A stretch of 64,000 bases of DNA, from NCBI GenBank assembly GCA_964036295.1, contig OZ038468.1, positions 18,910,683 to 18,974,682 on the forward strand, read 5' to 3'. Below are positions 45,850 through 58,033 of the stretch, in pieces. How positions within the stretch are numbered: the stretch's first letter is position 1; each line of letters starts with the position of its first letter. Below the pieces are notes generated by a model. The model saw nothing but the letters and a program-made list of their open reading frames with translations. It was not told where the DNA came from and searched no databases. Origin of the DNA: Plumapathes pennacea (taxonomy: Eukaryota > Cnidaria > Anthozoa > Antipatharia > Myriopathidae). The translations under genes and the position numbers were made by a program.

Positions 45850-46963
45850 TCGGCGCAGAGCTTCAAGATGAACGAATAGTGAGGGCTTTAAGTGTCATCA
45901 AGAAAATGATGTCTCTTCTGTTGCACTGGAAATCTCCATTCTAGTTTTACTAAAAAGAAGTCCCAGACGAAGAAAGCGGCTAAAGCAATAATAGCTATTA
46001 GCCTTTTCTTTGCTGTGAGTTTATGAACACGAAATATGGCGAGAGGCGCAACTGTGACTAGACAATTTATCAGCACACGGCCGCGAGTTTCGCTTAGTAC
46101 TTTTTTGTTAGTCAGCCAGTAACGCGTGCATATTGTAGCACGAAAACAGCACTGAAAGGAACTTTCGTTCACCCCTTTTTCGTCCTCCTTTCCTCTCTTT
46201 CTTTCTCTCTCTATCTCTCTTTCGTTAGTGATAGAACTGAGGCTAACTGGCCGCCTGTGACACATCACCTGCTTCTTGTGCTTGACTTTCTGCTTCATCT
46301 GTGCGATCTTTGCTCTGTTACGTTAAACAGGCCGACGGGTCGAAGACAAGAGTTATGAAATCATGAGCACAAACCGAAACACCGGTAGTGCCATTAAATT
46401 CACTAAATTTAACACACTGTTAAATTAATAAATGGCTATAGAATGCAATGGTCAAAACCCAACTTATGATTTTTCTTTTGGCTAAAACCCTCATACATTA
46501 TATGTATACATAACATTGCCACAACTTTTCTTATTTCTCTTTTGATTCTTTCTGGAGTAATCTAATAAAATATTGAATTGTACAAGTCTTTACTAAAGCT
46601 ATACACTGGACGATTATTTTTGGAAAGCCGGGACAATCATAACTCGATCATAGCCTTGAAATATTATTCAATCTTTTCATTGATCCCAGTTACACTAAAA
46701 ACTCTAATGTTTACCAGTTCTTGAGTCTTACATCTTTTCACTATTCTTTTTCTATGGTATTTTTCATATCAAAATCGCACTCTGGCTGTAATTGCATAAA
46801 CCTGGCAACCTCCGCTCAAAGGAAAAGAAGAAAAAATTTTCAATGTGAAATCAAGGTAAAAACATATTCGATCAAACTATTCTAATTTACAGGTAACAAG
46901 CTGTGGTCCTTAAATCAAATAGTCATTTAAGATCAGTTTTCGTGTGAAACACAATTTTCGCAC

Positions 46964-47785
46964 TCAAATCCTCAAATATGGATGAACATGTTTGGAACTC
47001 TCGCAGAGATTACACTGAGGACAGTTCATGTGCTGATAATACGGCAGGAAAGGAAGCTGTGATCGCATGAACAGCGGATCCGAACCCATTGAATTGGAAT
47101 GATTGTAATATGACTGGAAAGGCAGAAAGGGCGCAAGCCCTGGCAACTTTGGCGGATCCAATGAACTAAAAGCGCCAATCGGAGAGGGAAGAAACGAAGC
47201 TCCCGCACCGAGGTGGCTCTGGAAATCGGCGGAGGGTGAAAATGTTGGCCGGCCAGTCGGGCCAGTTAGCACCTTGTTATCTATCGTGCTCGGATCCTGT
47301 CGTTTGAATCTGGTCTTTCTCCTCAAGAAGCTTCCGTTGTCGAACATGTTGTAGCTCTCCGGGTCCAGCGTCCAGAAGTTTCCCTTCAAAGGTTCGTCCG
47401 ATTTGATTCCTGTCTTGATAAAGCAATCGTTCAGAGACAAGTTGTTGCGAATGCAGATTTTCCACGACGGGTAAGTCTCCCGGTAAAAGGAAAACCGGTC
47501 CCTGATAAACTTACAGATGCCGTCTAAGGTCAGACGCTTCTCCGGTGAATTCTGTATTGCCATCGCGATCAGAGCGATGTAGGAGTACGGAGGACGTCGA
47601 CGTGATTTACGGTTGGTTCGTTGTTTCTTATTCTCTCCGCCACTTGCTTCATGTCTCCCCTCTTCGCGTTCTTCACCGCCTTCAGCTGAACTGTTACAAC
47701 TCGCTTCTTGATGTCGAAGAGCTTCTTTCTCTTGGTTATTCTCATCAACCGCTCGCTCGTTTCTCTGTGTATCTATTCCCTCCAT
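46964..47785 (-). CDS. Divergent forkhead (Fox) transcription factor, single exon
   Basis: One 273-residue open frame with an acidic N-terminus, a forkhead domain at about residues 64-160 and a Pro/Phe-rich C-terminus. Fox proteins bind DNA through a winged helix. The start [20 protein letters not shown] and the wing [14 protein letters not shown] and RFKR are canonical, closest to FoxD/FoxE-like class I domains as I recall them. The recognition helix is not canonical. The usual W-x-N-S-I-R-H-N-L-S reads [10 protein letters not shown], so the base-contacting Asn and His (here Ile110 and Asn114) are replaced. The frame is intact and the rest of the domain is well kept, so this looks like a functional but altered factor rather than a pseudogene. 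The subfamily is unresolved. Confidence 0.88.
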   Translation of the reverse strand: MEGIDTQRNERAVDENNQEKEALRHQEASCNSSAEGGEEREEGRHEASGGENKKQRTNRKSRRRPPYSYIALIAMAIQNSPEKRLTLDGICKFIRDRFSFYRETYPSWKICIRNNLSLNDCFIKTGIKSDEPLKGNFWTLDPESYNMFDNGSFLRRKTRFKRQDPSTIDNKVLTGPTGRPTFSPSADFQSHLGAGASFLPSPIGAFSSLDPPKLPGLAPFLPFQSYYNHSNSMGSDPLFMRSQLPFLPYYQHMNCPQCNLCESSKHVHPYLRI

Positions 47786-50136
47786 TTAGCCGGTGTTGTG
47801 TGCGAACTCGTCTGACTTGAGTGGCTTTGATTGCGGCGCTCAGCGGCTGGAGTAATATCACAAGTTGACAGGACGCGTGTCAAGTTCGTAAGAAACACGT
47901 AGGAAGTCGAGACGAGTGAGAGACTCTTTAAACTGGCGTCTAACTCCTCGTGGTGCAACCTGTAATAGCGAATACCATGTGTGCAAACAATCATTAAGGG
48001 GCCAGTTCGCAGGTGTAAATGGGCTGCTCGGGAGAACACACCTCCCTAATGCGATGTTTTGTGTTCGAACAACTAGCTGATAATAGAGTAATGTCCAGTG
48101 GGCCTTACCTTAAATGACACCTTGGCTAAGGCTCCAAAAGTGACTCGGTCCTAATTAGCTGTGCTTTGTAAAGGAACGTGGAAGAATAGTGTGCCGTTGA
48201 GTTTGGCGCACGGCTTGATTTGTTTAAAAGCGCGTCCGGTCTCCAGTTGGCACGTGGGAGAGTAAATACTCGGTTCCCTCCTTCATTCAGCTCGTCTCTG
48301 CTTAGAGTGATTGTGTGTGGAGCCTTTACCCAGGGGCAATTTGGTTTTAATTGAAAGTGTGTAACAAATGCCAAAATAGATGTGAGGCTTTATTCAACTA
48401 GAAAGAACAACATCTTTTGTCTGCAATTCAATAGCATTTATTGCCATCTAAGGCCAGGCTATCTAATAATAATCCAGGGTATGACGGACTCACTAAAATA
48501 TCATTTAATAGTTGTTTTGTACATGCTTCCCAGCTGTTCTGCTTATGAGATACTTTTTGGCGTGTTTAATGGACAGTTTTGATATAGTCACTCGGAGGTA
48601 ACGTTTACATCGAGTCGCATCCAATAAGTCCTTCGTTTTTGCCGAAAATGCGTTGAAATTACAAACGTCCAGAAAGTCCTTTTGGGTTCGTTGTTTTTCT
48701 TTAGAAAAAAGGTTCACCCGTAGCGGCTCTGTTGTGCCCTTCAATTCATTACTCATCATTGACATAAATGACATAAACATATGCAATGTTCGAGTTCCAA
48801 AGACTTCAACAACTGACTCAGATGAAGTACTTGAAAAAAATTGACTAGCAACTTTGCCTGCGTCCATTTGTTGCTGTAGGTTACCGGCAAGCTCAATCTG
48901 TACTAATGTACGTAATTGCTGAACGGAGAAACAGTGTTCGCGTAGCTGTTAATAAAACTATAGTGATTGTTGTGCTCGAGTGCGACTTATAGCTTTTTTG
49001 CTTTGTTCTCGCTTTCACTATAAATGCGCCCTGCTGACCTATGTGTGTTTGAAACTGCGGGGAAGCAATTGTTAGATTTGGAGCGATGACGAACGAACCA
49101 GCGGGTGTGCTTTTTAGCCCCGGTTTGGTTTACTTTTCGGCTTGTTCAAACAGCACGCGCAGCGGTCGAGCTACCAAATTAGACCGCACTTTGTTAAGAG
49201 TACAAATCATCCTTTTTTCGCAACGATGATTAGGCACTGCTCAAATTGGATATCCGTGAAAAAGGGACAGGAAAATGGCTAAGTGTCAGCTCTCGAGCCT
49301 GTCATATGACAATAAAAGAAAAAAGGTTGCCTTCAATCTACTGTAAATCGCTCTGACTAAGCTGTGGTGTTTGCACATCATTATCACCCTTCTGTTGAAT
49401 GTGCTGTCTGGGGTGTTTAAATTAACATATGAAAGGCTTTTCAACACATTCTCTCTATTAGCTTTATCACTCGATTAACGGTCACCATATCCAAATTTAT
49501 GTTCCTGGAGGCTTTTCTTTCTGGCTCCTCTCAGAAAGAGTCCGTTTACCGCAAATATAGGAAGACAGACGTTAATAACTTTATGTGCTGACCTTCCGGT
49601 AGCGTACGAGTCATACTGTGTAAACAAAATTTTGCTTTAGTTACCAATTAGTTTGAACGTCGAGTTTCTAAAGATCACAATCACCACGATGGGCTCTTAT
49701 CCTGTTATTTTTTGAAGAGTTAGACTCCTAAGTATGTTACTGGAAAACTGAGCATCTGTGTTGACGCTCTAGGCCTTCAAAACTGCGCCCATGAAATCTA
49801 TCTCGGTTCGATATTAATATTAATACTTAAACCGATAGGTGTTTTTCACCCTTCGTTTGTATTTCTTCCTGCGGCATAAATTGTATGTAGGTTTTAGATG
49901 CGAGATAGTGAAACAGGTTGAGCTTTGTTTTTCAGCTGAAAAGGGCGAATTAAAGTATTATAATTTAAGTTGAACACTATTACTGTGACCGGAGCGTGCG
50001 TGTTTCCGCTCAATAACCGGTCATTTGAGACCTGTTCATAATTAAGACCTCCTATTGTGACACGTGACATGTGCATAAAGAAACAGCTAAATAAACTCAC
50101 AAACCCTGCTGAAGGGAAGCCCAAAATACAGTCACC

Positions 50137-50430
50137 TTAGAATCCCGAAGCTCTATTAGCTTTTCCAAGTCTTTTTAGGTGTTCAATTGCAGCTTTTTTT
50201 TCTCTTAAACGTCGAAGCCATTTCGTCGCAATCTTTCCACGGTACCCTAATGGCGAGAGTTTGATCGTATTCAACTTTCTTCTTCCAAACATTGAGTCAG
50301 TTTTGAAACTTGGGTGCCACCAACAGCCCTCGTATCCAACAGAACCTGCAACAAGACATATCAACCGAAGCTTCCATGTCCATTTTTTTACCGTTGTAGG
50401 ATACTGTTTGTCTTGCTCAAGTGTATAGTC
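50137..50430 (-). CDS. Possible unplaced exon (uncertain)
   Basis: An open frame on the minus strand encodes ...GSVGYEGCWWHPSFKTDS followed by a strongly basic amphipathic stretch (ATKWLRRLREKKAAIEHLKR) and ends at TAA. There is no good ATG at its start. TTGTTGCAG at about 50348 is a plausible splice acceptor, so this could be a terminal exon. No partner exon was found upstream and no family is recognised. Confidence 0.2.
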   Translation of the reverse strand, partial: DYTLEQDKQYPTTVKKWTWKLRLICLVAGSVGYEGCWWHPSFKTDSMFGRRKLNTIKLSPLGYRGKIATKWLRRLREKKAAIEHLKRLGKANRASGF

Positions 50431-50827
50431 GATCTATTGTTCTATCATGTGTCAGATTAGTCGCTCCAAAACAAAATCAGGTGTTGACGCTTACTCTAGC
50501 GCGTCTTTAGCTTCCATAACACTTTGCTTTGAGTTCCTCAGCTCCTAAACACCCTGGGTATATGACTGATTTCATCTTTATTTATTTTTTTCTACCTGTA
50601 TTTAAGTGTTTTCTCTTGTTCATCAACTTGTTTTATTTGATACGTTTCTTGCGGTACAGCTTGGACATTCTCTGCGCTACTTCTTAGCTAATTAAGTTGA
50701 TTTTCTTAATTTCCACGTTTCAACTGATTTTTATATGTTGATCTTAGTTCACATTCAACTAATTATTGTTTAATTTAATTTCTGTTTGAAAACAAAACAG
50801 TAGTCACACATCAGGATAAACTGACCG

Positions 50828-50961
50828 CGCTATTAGAAATCAGTTGTCTGTTCAACACACGGCTACGATAAACAAGACACGAATTTCAGAATTCGCCATT
50901 AGAAATCAGTTGTCTGCTCAACACACGGCTACGTTAAACAAGAGACACGAATTTCAGAATG
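50828..50961 (+). repeat. 66-bp tandem duplication
   Basis: Two nearly identical head-to-tail copies (50828-50893 and 50894-50961), each beginning CGC-ATTAGAAATCAGTTGTC and ending ACGAATTTCAGAAT. The second copy has a small insertion. Non-coding, and recent given the high identity. Confidence 0.9.
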
Positions 50962-51109
50962 CGCAATGACTTTTGTCTGGCGGCCATGATCTTTTTTTTT
51001 TTTTTTTTTTTTTTGCATTTTCTTTGTGTTCTGACGCTTTTTGGAACCAGATACCGTTCCTTCTTCTTTTACTATTATTTCTTTCCCCTCTTCCTGCTTG
51101 TTCCAGTTG

Positions 51110-51277
51110 TCCTTCTTGTTCTTGTCCTCCTTATCTTTATTTTCTTGTTCTTGTTCTTGTTCTTGTTCTTGTTCTTGTTCTTGTTCTTGTTCTTGTTCTT
51201 GTTCTCCTTATCTTTATTTTCTTGTTCTACTTATCTCTATTTTCTTGTTCTTGTCCTCCCCCCCCCCCCCCCCCCCC
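51110..51277 (+). repeat. (CTTGTT)n array followed by a poly-C run
   Basis: Hexanucleotide CTTGTT units fill about 51143-51204, followed by imperfect TTATCTTTATTTTCTTG units and a run of about 20 C. The Leu/Phe/Ser-rich frames over this stretch are repeat artefacts. Confidence 0.9.
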
Positions 51278-51653
51278 CTTTTTTTCTGGGCTTCTTCTTC
51301 GCGGCTTCTTCTTTGGCACATACTGTTGACCACGCTTAAAAGCTAAATCTTGAATTACGTGTAAATTTTAGTGTCATTTTAAGCTTGATCATGGGAATGT
51401 TTCGTCGGTATGTTTTGGGCTGGTACAAGTCTTTCAGTCGATTTTTGATCAAAACCCTGCTCACAGTTTGTTGGCGAAGACAAATTTGTGAAAGGTGGAT
51501 TACTCAATCGAGTTTTGAACATTTCAGCGCCTTCTGATTGAGTTTTTGTGCCAGATTGTAGGTGCAACAGCTTTAAATGTTCAGACACTTATCAACAGAT
51601 AAAGATTATAAAGCCATGTTTGTTGGCACACTGTAATCGAAGATGAAATATTT

Positions 51654-51837
51654 AAGAAATATATAACGCGTCACCGTGTAATATAGCCTCATCTAAACAC
51701 GCGGGAAGTTGGGAGAACACGAGAGTAGCGTAAGGAAACCACGAGGCCGAGTGGTTTCCGCGCTATTTGAGTGTTCTCCCAACTTCCCAAGTGTTTAGAT
51801 GACGCTATATTGCACGGGAACACGTTATATATTTCTT
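51654..51837. mobile_element. Palindromic MITE with about 76-bp arms
   Basis: The arm AAGAAATATATAACG...AGTTGGGAGAACAC is mirrored at the right, ending CGTTATATATTTCTT, with about 85% identity between arms and a short centre containing CCACGAGGCCGAGTGG. A partial relative (GCGTCAGCGTGTAATATA then CTCATCTAACACGG) lies at about 52664-52705. Confidence 0.75.
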
Positions 51838-51847
51838 TTATAAAATA

Positions 51848-52639
51848 CAGTCAAACCTCTATTAAGCGGCCCTCTCTTAAGTGGTCACCCTCTCTTAAGC
51901 GGTCACTAATCAAAGTCCCGGAATTTGCTTCACTGAATTACTATAAACTTGACCTCTATTTAACGGTCACCTCTATTAAGCGGACGCGGTCACCGTTTAG
52001 ATTCCCCAATTGGCTAATTTTATTGTATTTCACCTCTATTAAACGGTCACCTAGTTAGATTACAATGCGATATCGCATGACGATAGCCAGGCATATCCAG
52101 TTTACATTTTACAACATTTTACACCTCATCAAACAACATGTAGTCAGTATGAAAGTGTCATTATTGTTCAGGCTTGTGTGGGTCCACCGCAGTGCAGGTC
52201 ATATTTCTCGGATCTAAATTCCTCTTTTACCAGCTTCCGTTCTAGCCAGCCACAAGAAAAACTGTCACCTTCAAATATGTACTCGCCTTGATTATGACTT
52301 TTCCGCAGTTCGTAGGCCTCTTCAAAAACTTGCTAACCATATAGCCATTAGTTTTGGAGCATGACCAATAACTTCAAAGTTATCAGTCAGGTTATTCGGG
52401 TGAACGTCGAAAGTTGTTTACAGTGTTTCCACGTCACCAGATTTTTCTCTTACGACCGCCACAGCATTTGAGTCCGTTATATTGTGTGCGTTACGTTGTT
52501 GGTAACACTGGTAACATTTTAGTTCAAATTTTCACGTATTACATGCTAAATTTTAGAAAACCTCTCTTAAGCGGTCAACCTCTATTAAGCGGTCAGTTGG
52601 CTCAGTCCCAAGGGTGACCGCTTAATAGAGGTTTGACTG
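51848..52639. mobile_element. Non-autonomous pogo/Tigger-like element
   Basis: It begins CAGTCAAACCTCTATTAAGC and ends with the inverse (CTTAATAGAGGTTTGACTG), flanked by TA on both sides. CTCTTAAGCGGTCA-type units repeat inside both ends. Ends of this kind are characteristic of pogo/Tigger-class elements of the Tc1/mariner superfamily. The 790-bp body has no transposase frame. Confidence 0.75.
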
Positions 52640-54484
52640 TAATTAGTCAAGTAAAAAGCATCGTGTATCGCGTCAGCGTGTAATATACTCTCATCTAACA
52701 CGGTTATTTAGCCAATCAGGGCGCGCGTAGCATCATGATAGTTATTTTATAAAGTCGAATCGAAGTGCTCTCGCTTTCTGAAGGCTATAAGTCCGTAATT
52801 CTGAGCACCAGATACGTGCCGAATAGCAAACGAGTATGCTGTGAATCAGTATTGATAGTCTGCTGTTGTCAAATATATAGAACATTTTCCTCCCTGGAAA
52901 GTGTCTGATCAAGCGATATCCCCCTTAAAAGCGGGAAGTCGAAGACTGTTCGACAGATGGAAATTACCAGCTGACATGTTAGCATTTATTGAGGTGATAG
53001 TGGCAATAGAAAGTTAAAATTATCAAAAATATGGATAATGCTTTAAAAGGTAATATTTACATATCTTTTCAATTGTCGTCAATTGAAAATTGAGAATTGC
53101 TCTCAATCTAGCCGCATATAGTGCGCATTCAGCCAGGAAATTACGAGAATGCAAAATTCAATACATGAAACAAATACGCACGTAGTATAAAGCTGAGTCA
53201 AAAACCGAAAGATTAAAGACACAAAACGGTAGTTTAGAGCACGGATTAGGTCTGAATTTCATCGTGTCATTATAATCCGGAAATAGGAACTTGTATGATA
53301 TGATATGTACAGGTAATCGCATGATTTTGAGTGCAATTTGGAGCAAATGAGCATCGTTTTCAGATGAACAACCGTTCTCAAAAGTTTGCGTTTTCAGTTA
53401 AAATTATCCGTCCAGGCGAAAACGAATTGAAATGTTTGCGTTTTAACCCTTCAAAGGTGTCCACCCTGGAGATCGTTTTCAAAAATTTCCGTTTTCGTGA
53501 CCGTATTCACCGGATACGTGTACACGGAAGGCTAATCCGCAAAGAAAAGTTTGCTTTTTCGTAGAAAACGGATAGGTATGGACGGGACTTAAGACAGGTG
53601 GTAATGGGCGCGACGTATCTCTGGAAGTCATTTATTGCGTCCGACTTTTTGGTGCACGAGCTGATGAAACACGAACTGCTCAATCATAGAAGCCAAAACT
53701 TTGCCCCTACTACTTCTGTATTGACCTGACTCTTGAAGATGACTATCGTGGAAAACCGCGACAGCTAGCACAGAATATCATTGTCGTGATCATGACTACA
53801 ACAGTAGTTATAATGAGAGACAGCGTACTTGCCGAAATGATATATTAAACTCAGCATTACTCAGTTTGCATGCACTTGTTGCTAATATTTGTAGAAGTCT
53901 TAACGGGCGACATACTATCACCTCAACACGATTTAAAAAGCATAGGGAGTACCCCACCGGCATCAGATAGGAAAGATAACCGGTCAAGATGAAACCGCCA
54001 TGGCGATATCCAGAGAGTAAGCACAGTTGATTGCCATCTAAATGCCTCACGGATAGATCTAATTACTCACCATAAAACACGAATCATTGCGGTGAAGCAA
54101 CTTATTGGAAGATTTCAGTTGAGGTTTGGTTTGTGGGGCGAGTGATGGAATTCCGAGGCACAGAACTATTAAATTTGTGTCAGATTGGGCCGTTTATTGA
54201 ATGATGCTTCCTGATTCTTGTCATGCCTGCGGTGAATCAGCCAGTAATCCCTGCACGTAACTACTGACTGACTTTCGACGTTTAACCCGGGCCTAAAACA
54301 ACATCTTACCTGTCCGCTTAAATGTTCGATTGTGAGTGTAAGTTTTGCACAGAAATAAACTGTAGGTCTCTCGGCGCAGGTGCACCACAGTTTCATTGTG
54401 ATACAAAGCACCTGAGGAAGGATTATATCCTGTAATCGGGCCGAACGTTTTACAAAATGCTACTGACTTTTACTTTGTCAAAGA

Positions 54485-54552
54485 GGCGGCGTGGCCGAGT
54501 GGTTGGGCGTTGGACTTCAAAATCCGGAGGTCCCAGGTTCAAGTCCAGTCCA
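54485..54552 (+). repeat. tRNA-derived sequence (SINE head or tRNA relic)
   Basis: TGGCCGAGTGG (54492-54502) fits the RNA polymerase III A box and GGTTCAAGTCC (54536-54546) fits the B box, at the spacing of a tRNA. The acceptor stem cannot pair (5' GGCGGCG against 3' CAGTGTC), so it is not a working tRNA. Most likely the head of a SINE. Confidence 0.6.
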
Positions 54553-54800
54553 GTGTCTGACCACAACCTGAATTTAGAACACGTCGACCACCAGCTCTGC
54601 TGAATTACTTACTCGTAGAAGCTCCTCAATGGAATTACTGCATTAAACGCAGTTTTGATATCGAACGAGTGGCAACAGGTGATTTGGACGGAAATACTGA
54701 CATAAGATATACAAGCAAGCATCTCAACATCCCGCCAAGGTCAAACTTAGTCAGAGTGTAAGCTTCCTGATTTTCCTTTTGTTGAATACTGATTTTGGTC

Positions 54801-54858
54801 CAGTTTCTCTCAGCACAGTAAGTTTATCTCAGCAAAGTAAGTTTCTCTCAGCAAAGCA
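54801..54858 (+). repeat. Short tandem repeat, 19-bp unit, three copies
   Basis: GTTTCTCTCAGCACAGTAA, GTTTATCTCAGCAAAGTAA and GTTTCTCTCAGCAAAGCAA lie head to tail. No coding or structural role is apparent. Confidence 0.85.
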
Positions 54859-56079
54859 AAAACTGTTGCTCAGATTAACTAAATGTTCAATTAAATCTCT
54901 CGACACAGTCGTAGGCTCTTGGCACTTGCGCCTTGTGGAAAACGGGTTTTGACATAGGCGATATGCTCGACAGCTCGCAGGGCGGAACTACTTGTCACCG
55001 AAATCTGCGCAGTATATCTTTGTCGGTAAAAGATCATGTGTCGTGGTTCCTGTTATCAAACAAGGCCACGTATCAGTCCAGTTTGACTAGATTGACAAGA
55101 CCACCCGGATTCCCCAGGTGAGTTTGTAGCCAGGTGGCTTTGAATGTGTAAAAAGTTAAAAAATGCATTGTAAAGATGTGTTATGAGTACTCAAACCTTA
55201 CTGCTGCTAGGGAGGGAAAGGATTTTTTTCCTGTTTTGCTTGACAGTGTGCGGCTTTGCAAATGTGTTCAGCAATTAGTAAAGAGCCCCCCGGCACAGGA
55301 ACTCTATTCAGGCTATGGCTAAGCGAATCGCAGAGGAAAGCTTTTTTCATTGATGATGAGCGGTTTTCCTGTTTCCTTGAACACTTTACGACATGAAAGC
55401 TAGGCCAACTTCAGCACGAACGATAGAACGATTCACAATCATGTCAGTCATAAATAAGCATAATATACAGGAATATGATTAGTACATATCATAGATTTAC
55501 AGTGCTCAGCCAATGTTTGTTGCGTCCAATCGGTGTGGCTGTACTTCTGTAAATGTTTTGCTAAGGGCTTGGGTTGTATATAGGCAGTAGCATCTGTGTA
55601 TAATAGCCACTGCCACTTTGATGGCAGAAGTCTCATCGCGCGAGTACAATGAACAATTATTGATGGGCAGTGAACGTTGGCATTCCCTTCATGAGTTCAA
55701 ATACGTTCAGTTTGTTCTTGGTCTTCTTGTCAAAGAAACGCATTGTAAATTTTGTCTTTACTTCGGCCAAATATTCAGTATGCACCGAGTGCTTTCAATT
55801 ATATGTGCGACAGGAGTGGATTTACGGGGGGTGGGGGGCGTGGATTGGGTGGCTAGCTCACCCCTCCCCCCCCTTTGGAGTAGCGAAACAAAAAATTTGA
55901 ATATTATGACAGAAAATAAATGCAATCAATCTGTGAAGGTGTCTCAATATAAGTAATTTCGTTTCACAGTTGTACGTAAAATAAAAGAGTATATCGCATT
56001 TGATAATAAGACGGTCTTTACTCTGCTTTACTCTCCAAAATTGTCTCAAAACACGGGAAATGCCATTTAAGAGATCTGA

Positions 56080-56107
56080 GGGGGGGGGGGGGGGGGGGGG
56101 GGGGGGG
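56080..56107 (+). repeat. Poly-G run, 28 bases
   Basis: An uninterrupted G tract in the gene-poor region, followed by TTGTTTAAAAATC. The Gly-rich and Pro-rich frames across it are artefacts. Confidence 0.95.
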
Positions 56108-58000
56108 TTGTTTAAAAATCTTCCAGACGAAGATGCGTCCATTATATCTGACAGAATATTGTCTTTTCTATGGCGGTTCTGTGTGACTACTGTGCTTCTG
56201 TGCTTTTTGACTTTTGATTCAGTTGATGTTTTGTGTGTGATCAAACATTGTCTTTTCTAAATGGCTCTCTCTGTGTTTACATACTTCTGCTCTGTACATT
56301 CCTGACCATTTCTAGCACCGTCTTCTATGTATGCTTAATATTAGTCACCTATGGTGTTTTGCTAGTAAGTATTGATTTTCTTTATTAAGTCTCGTGTGTG
56401 GTGATAAAAGGGTGTTTCGTATGGCTCTCTCGGTGTGTGTATACCTCTATGTGTTCGCCATTGTTTTCTCCGTGTGCGCGACATCACTGTCTTACCGGTT
56501 TCTGCATGAGTGTTGGCCGCGGTGGTGCGTACCGCACCCCTTGCTTTTCAGTTAAATGCATTGCCTACTCTATGTCCTCTATTTGGTCCCAGATCTGTGT
56601 TTAAATTCCTCTTATATTTTGTGAAATATTCTCCGGTATGTCTGTAAGCCTTTCTTTTTAAGAGTAAATAGAGCTTCTCCCACACAAAATAATGCTTTGA
56701 AACTAACTTATTATGTGTTTTTTCATTGTCTTCTCTACTATGTATTTCGACTTCTATACTATACATTTTCGCCCCGTGAGTCAGTGGGTGAAGTATATCA
56801 AACCCGTCTTGTCCTATTGAGGTTAAAGAATTATTGTCCGTAAAATCAGAAATCACCGCATTATTAAGAACCTGTGTACTTGAATAGAAAGCATGAGGCT
56901 CGTAATCTTTTAACACAAACTAATTTCTTTAGATAACCTTGTCTTGATCCAACTGGCTACCACTTCACCTTCGCCGAGATTTTCAGCCGATTTTTCCTTT
57001 TCCATCTTGTTTGTTCAGTTCTCTTTTTCCTCACTCGTTCTGCAAGCAACTCAGTGCAAATTAAATCCGTATGTAGCTATACATGTATCGTATAATGTAA
57101 GTCACCTTCTCTCTTTCTTCTCGCTGCATCCTCACTAAACAATTCAGTTAGGTCGGATGCGAAGCAGGCATAATGCGACTCTTTTTGTTTCTTAATTTGC
57201 GACACAAATACTTATCTCAATTGTGAACGCCTAAAATTCACTTGGCTTACGCAAACGAAGAACGTGTGTGCACTTAGTCCAATTACACTTCGTTTAAATT
57301 AAGCACAAGACAACTTTAAAATACTCAAATCTCAAGAGTAGTCCTTCTGGAAGTTTTCACTTTCTTGACCGCATCCAGCAAAAGTGGATTTTATGTTACT
57401 GTGTTGCATCTCGAAGACTCTTAATATACGCTAGTGGCGAGGAAGCCTAATAGAAACTAGAAAAGTGTATGGATAATATATAAGCAGTGTTTTGTTACCA
57501 TATAACGAATTGCGGACGTGACCTGAGTTCCATAAAGCAAGCAGACGAGTTATATCAGTCGGACTATTAACAGAAAAATCGTGTCTTTATCTCAAACTTC
57601 GTCGTCAGTCACCTTCTTGCCGCCAGGCTATGTTTGTCCGATAACTTAGTGACGTCATGCACTTCGAGAAGGCCACACCGCAAGAATGCCAGTCAATCTT
57701 AAGATCAAAGTACGACAATATACTGACACTTCGCTCATCCAAAATTAGTTAATTATAGTTGACTGAGGCTTCCGCGGTTGGGTCCACTTCCGGTCATTTA
57801 TGAGCAGCTACTGCAAACGTGACTGACTCTATCAAGCTGAGCATAAATAACCCTTTGCTATTTTGTGTTATCTATTCCTGTGGACGTGTGCGCGGCGCGG
57901 GATATAATATTGCATTAGGATTTTACGCTGGCGACAGAGCACTTCAATTAATGTCATGGGCTATATTACAATTACCCAACAAGAGAACAAATGTTGCAAC

Positions 58001-58033
<33 letters not shown>

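Larger units (their letters stand above)
37720..46963. other. Gene-poor stretch between COMMD10 and the forkhead gene
   Basis: 9.2 kb with no gene I can firmly support. It contains COMMD10 3' UTR, a repeat block near 38270-38440 rich in GAAAACG/CGTTTTC and GTCCACAC motifs, a GC-rich patch near 39060-39190, a poly-T run at about 44412-44436, and two weak secreted-peptide candidates (44092-44243 and 45197-45849). It may hold regulatory sequence for the forkhead gene. Confidence 0.5.

Noticed and set aside
48505-48867. 120-residue minus-strand open frame beside the forkhead gene
   Set aside because: No domain and no supporting signals; composition fits a chance frame.
50959-51346. Leu/Phe/Ser-rich open frames
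   Set aside because: Translation of poly-T, CTTGTT hexamers and poly-C.
53331-53590. Open frame rich in ENEL/KFAFS motifs
   Set aside because: Lies in a GAAAACG/CGTTTTC-rich repeat also present near 38.3 kb; a repeat artefact.
54485-54552. Functional tRNA gene
   Set aside because: A and B boxes are present but the acceptor stem does not pair.
55618-56260. Open frames around 55.6-56.3 kb on both strands
   Set aside because: Gly/Pro-rich parts come from the poly-G run; no domain, no splice context.
56548-56916. 122-residue minus-strand open frame
   Set aside because: No recognisable domain or splice partners in an AT-rich desert; kept out of the gene list for want of support.
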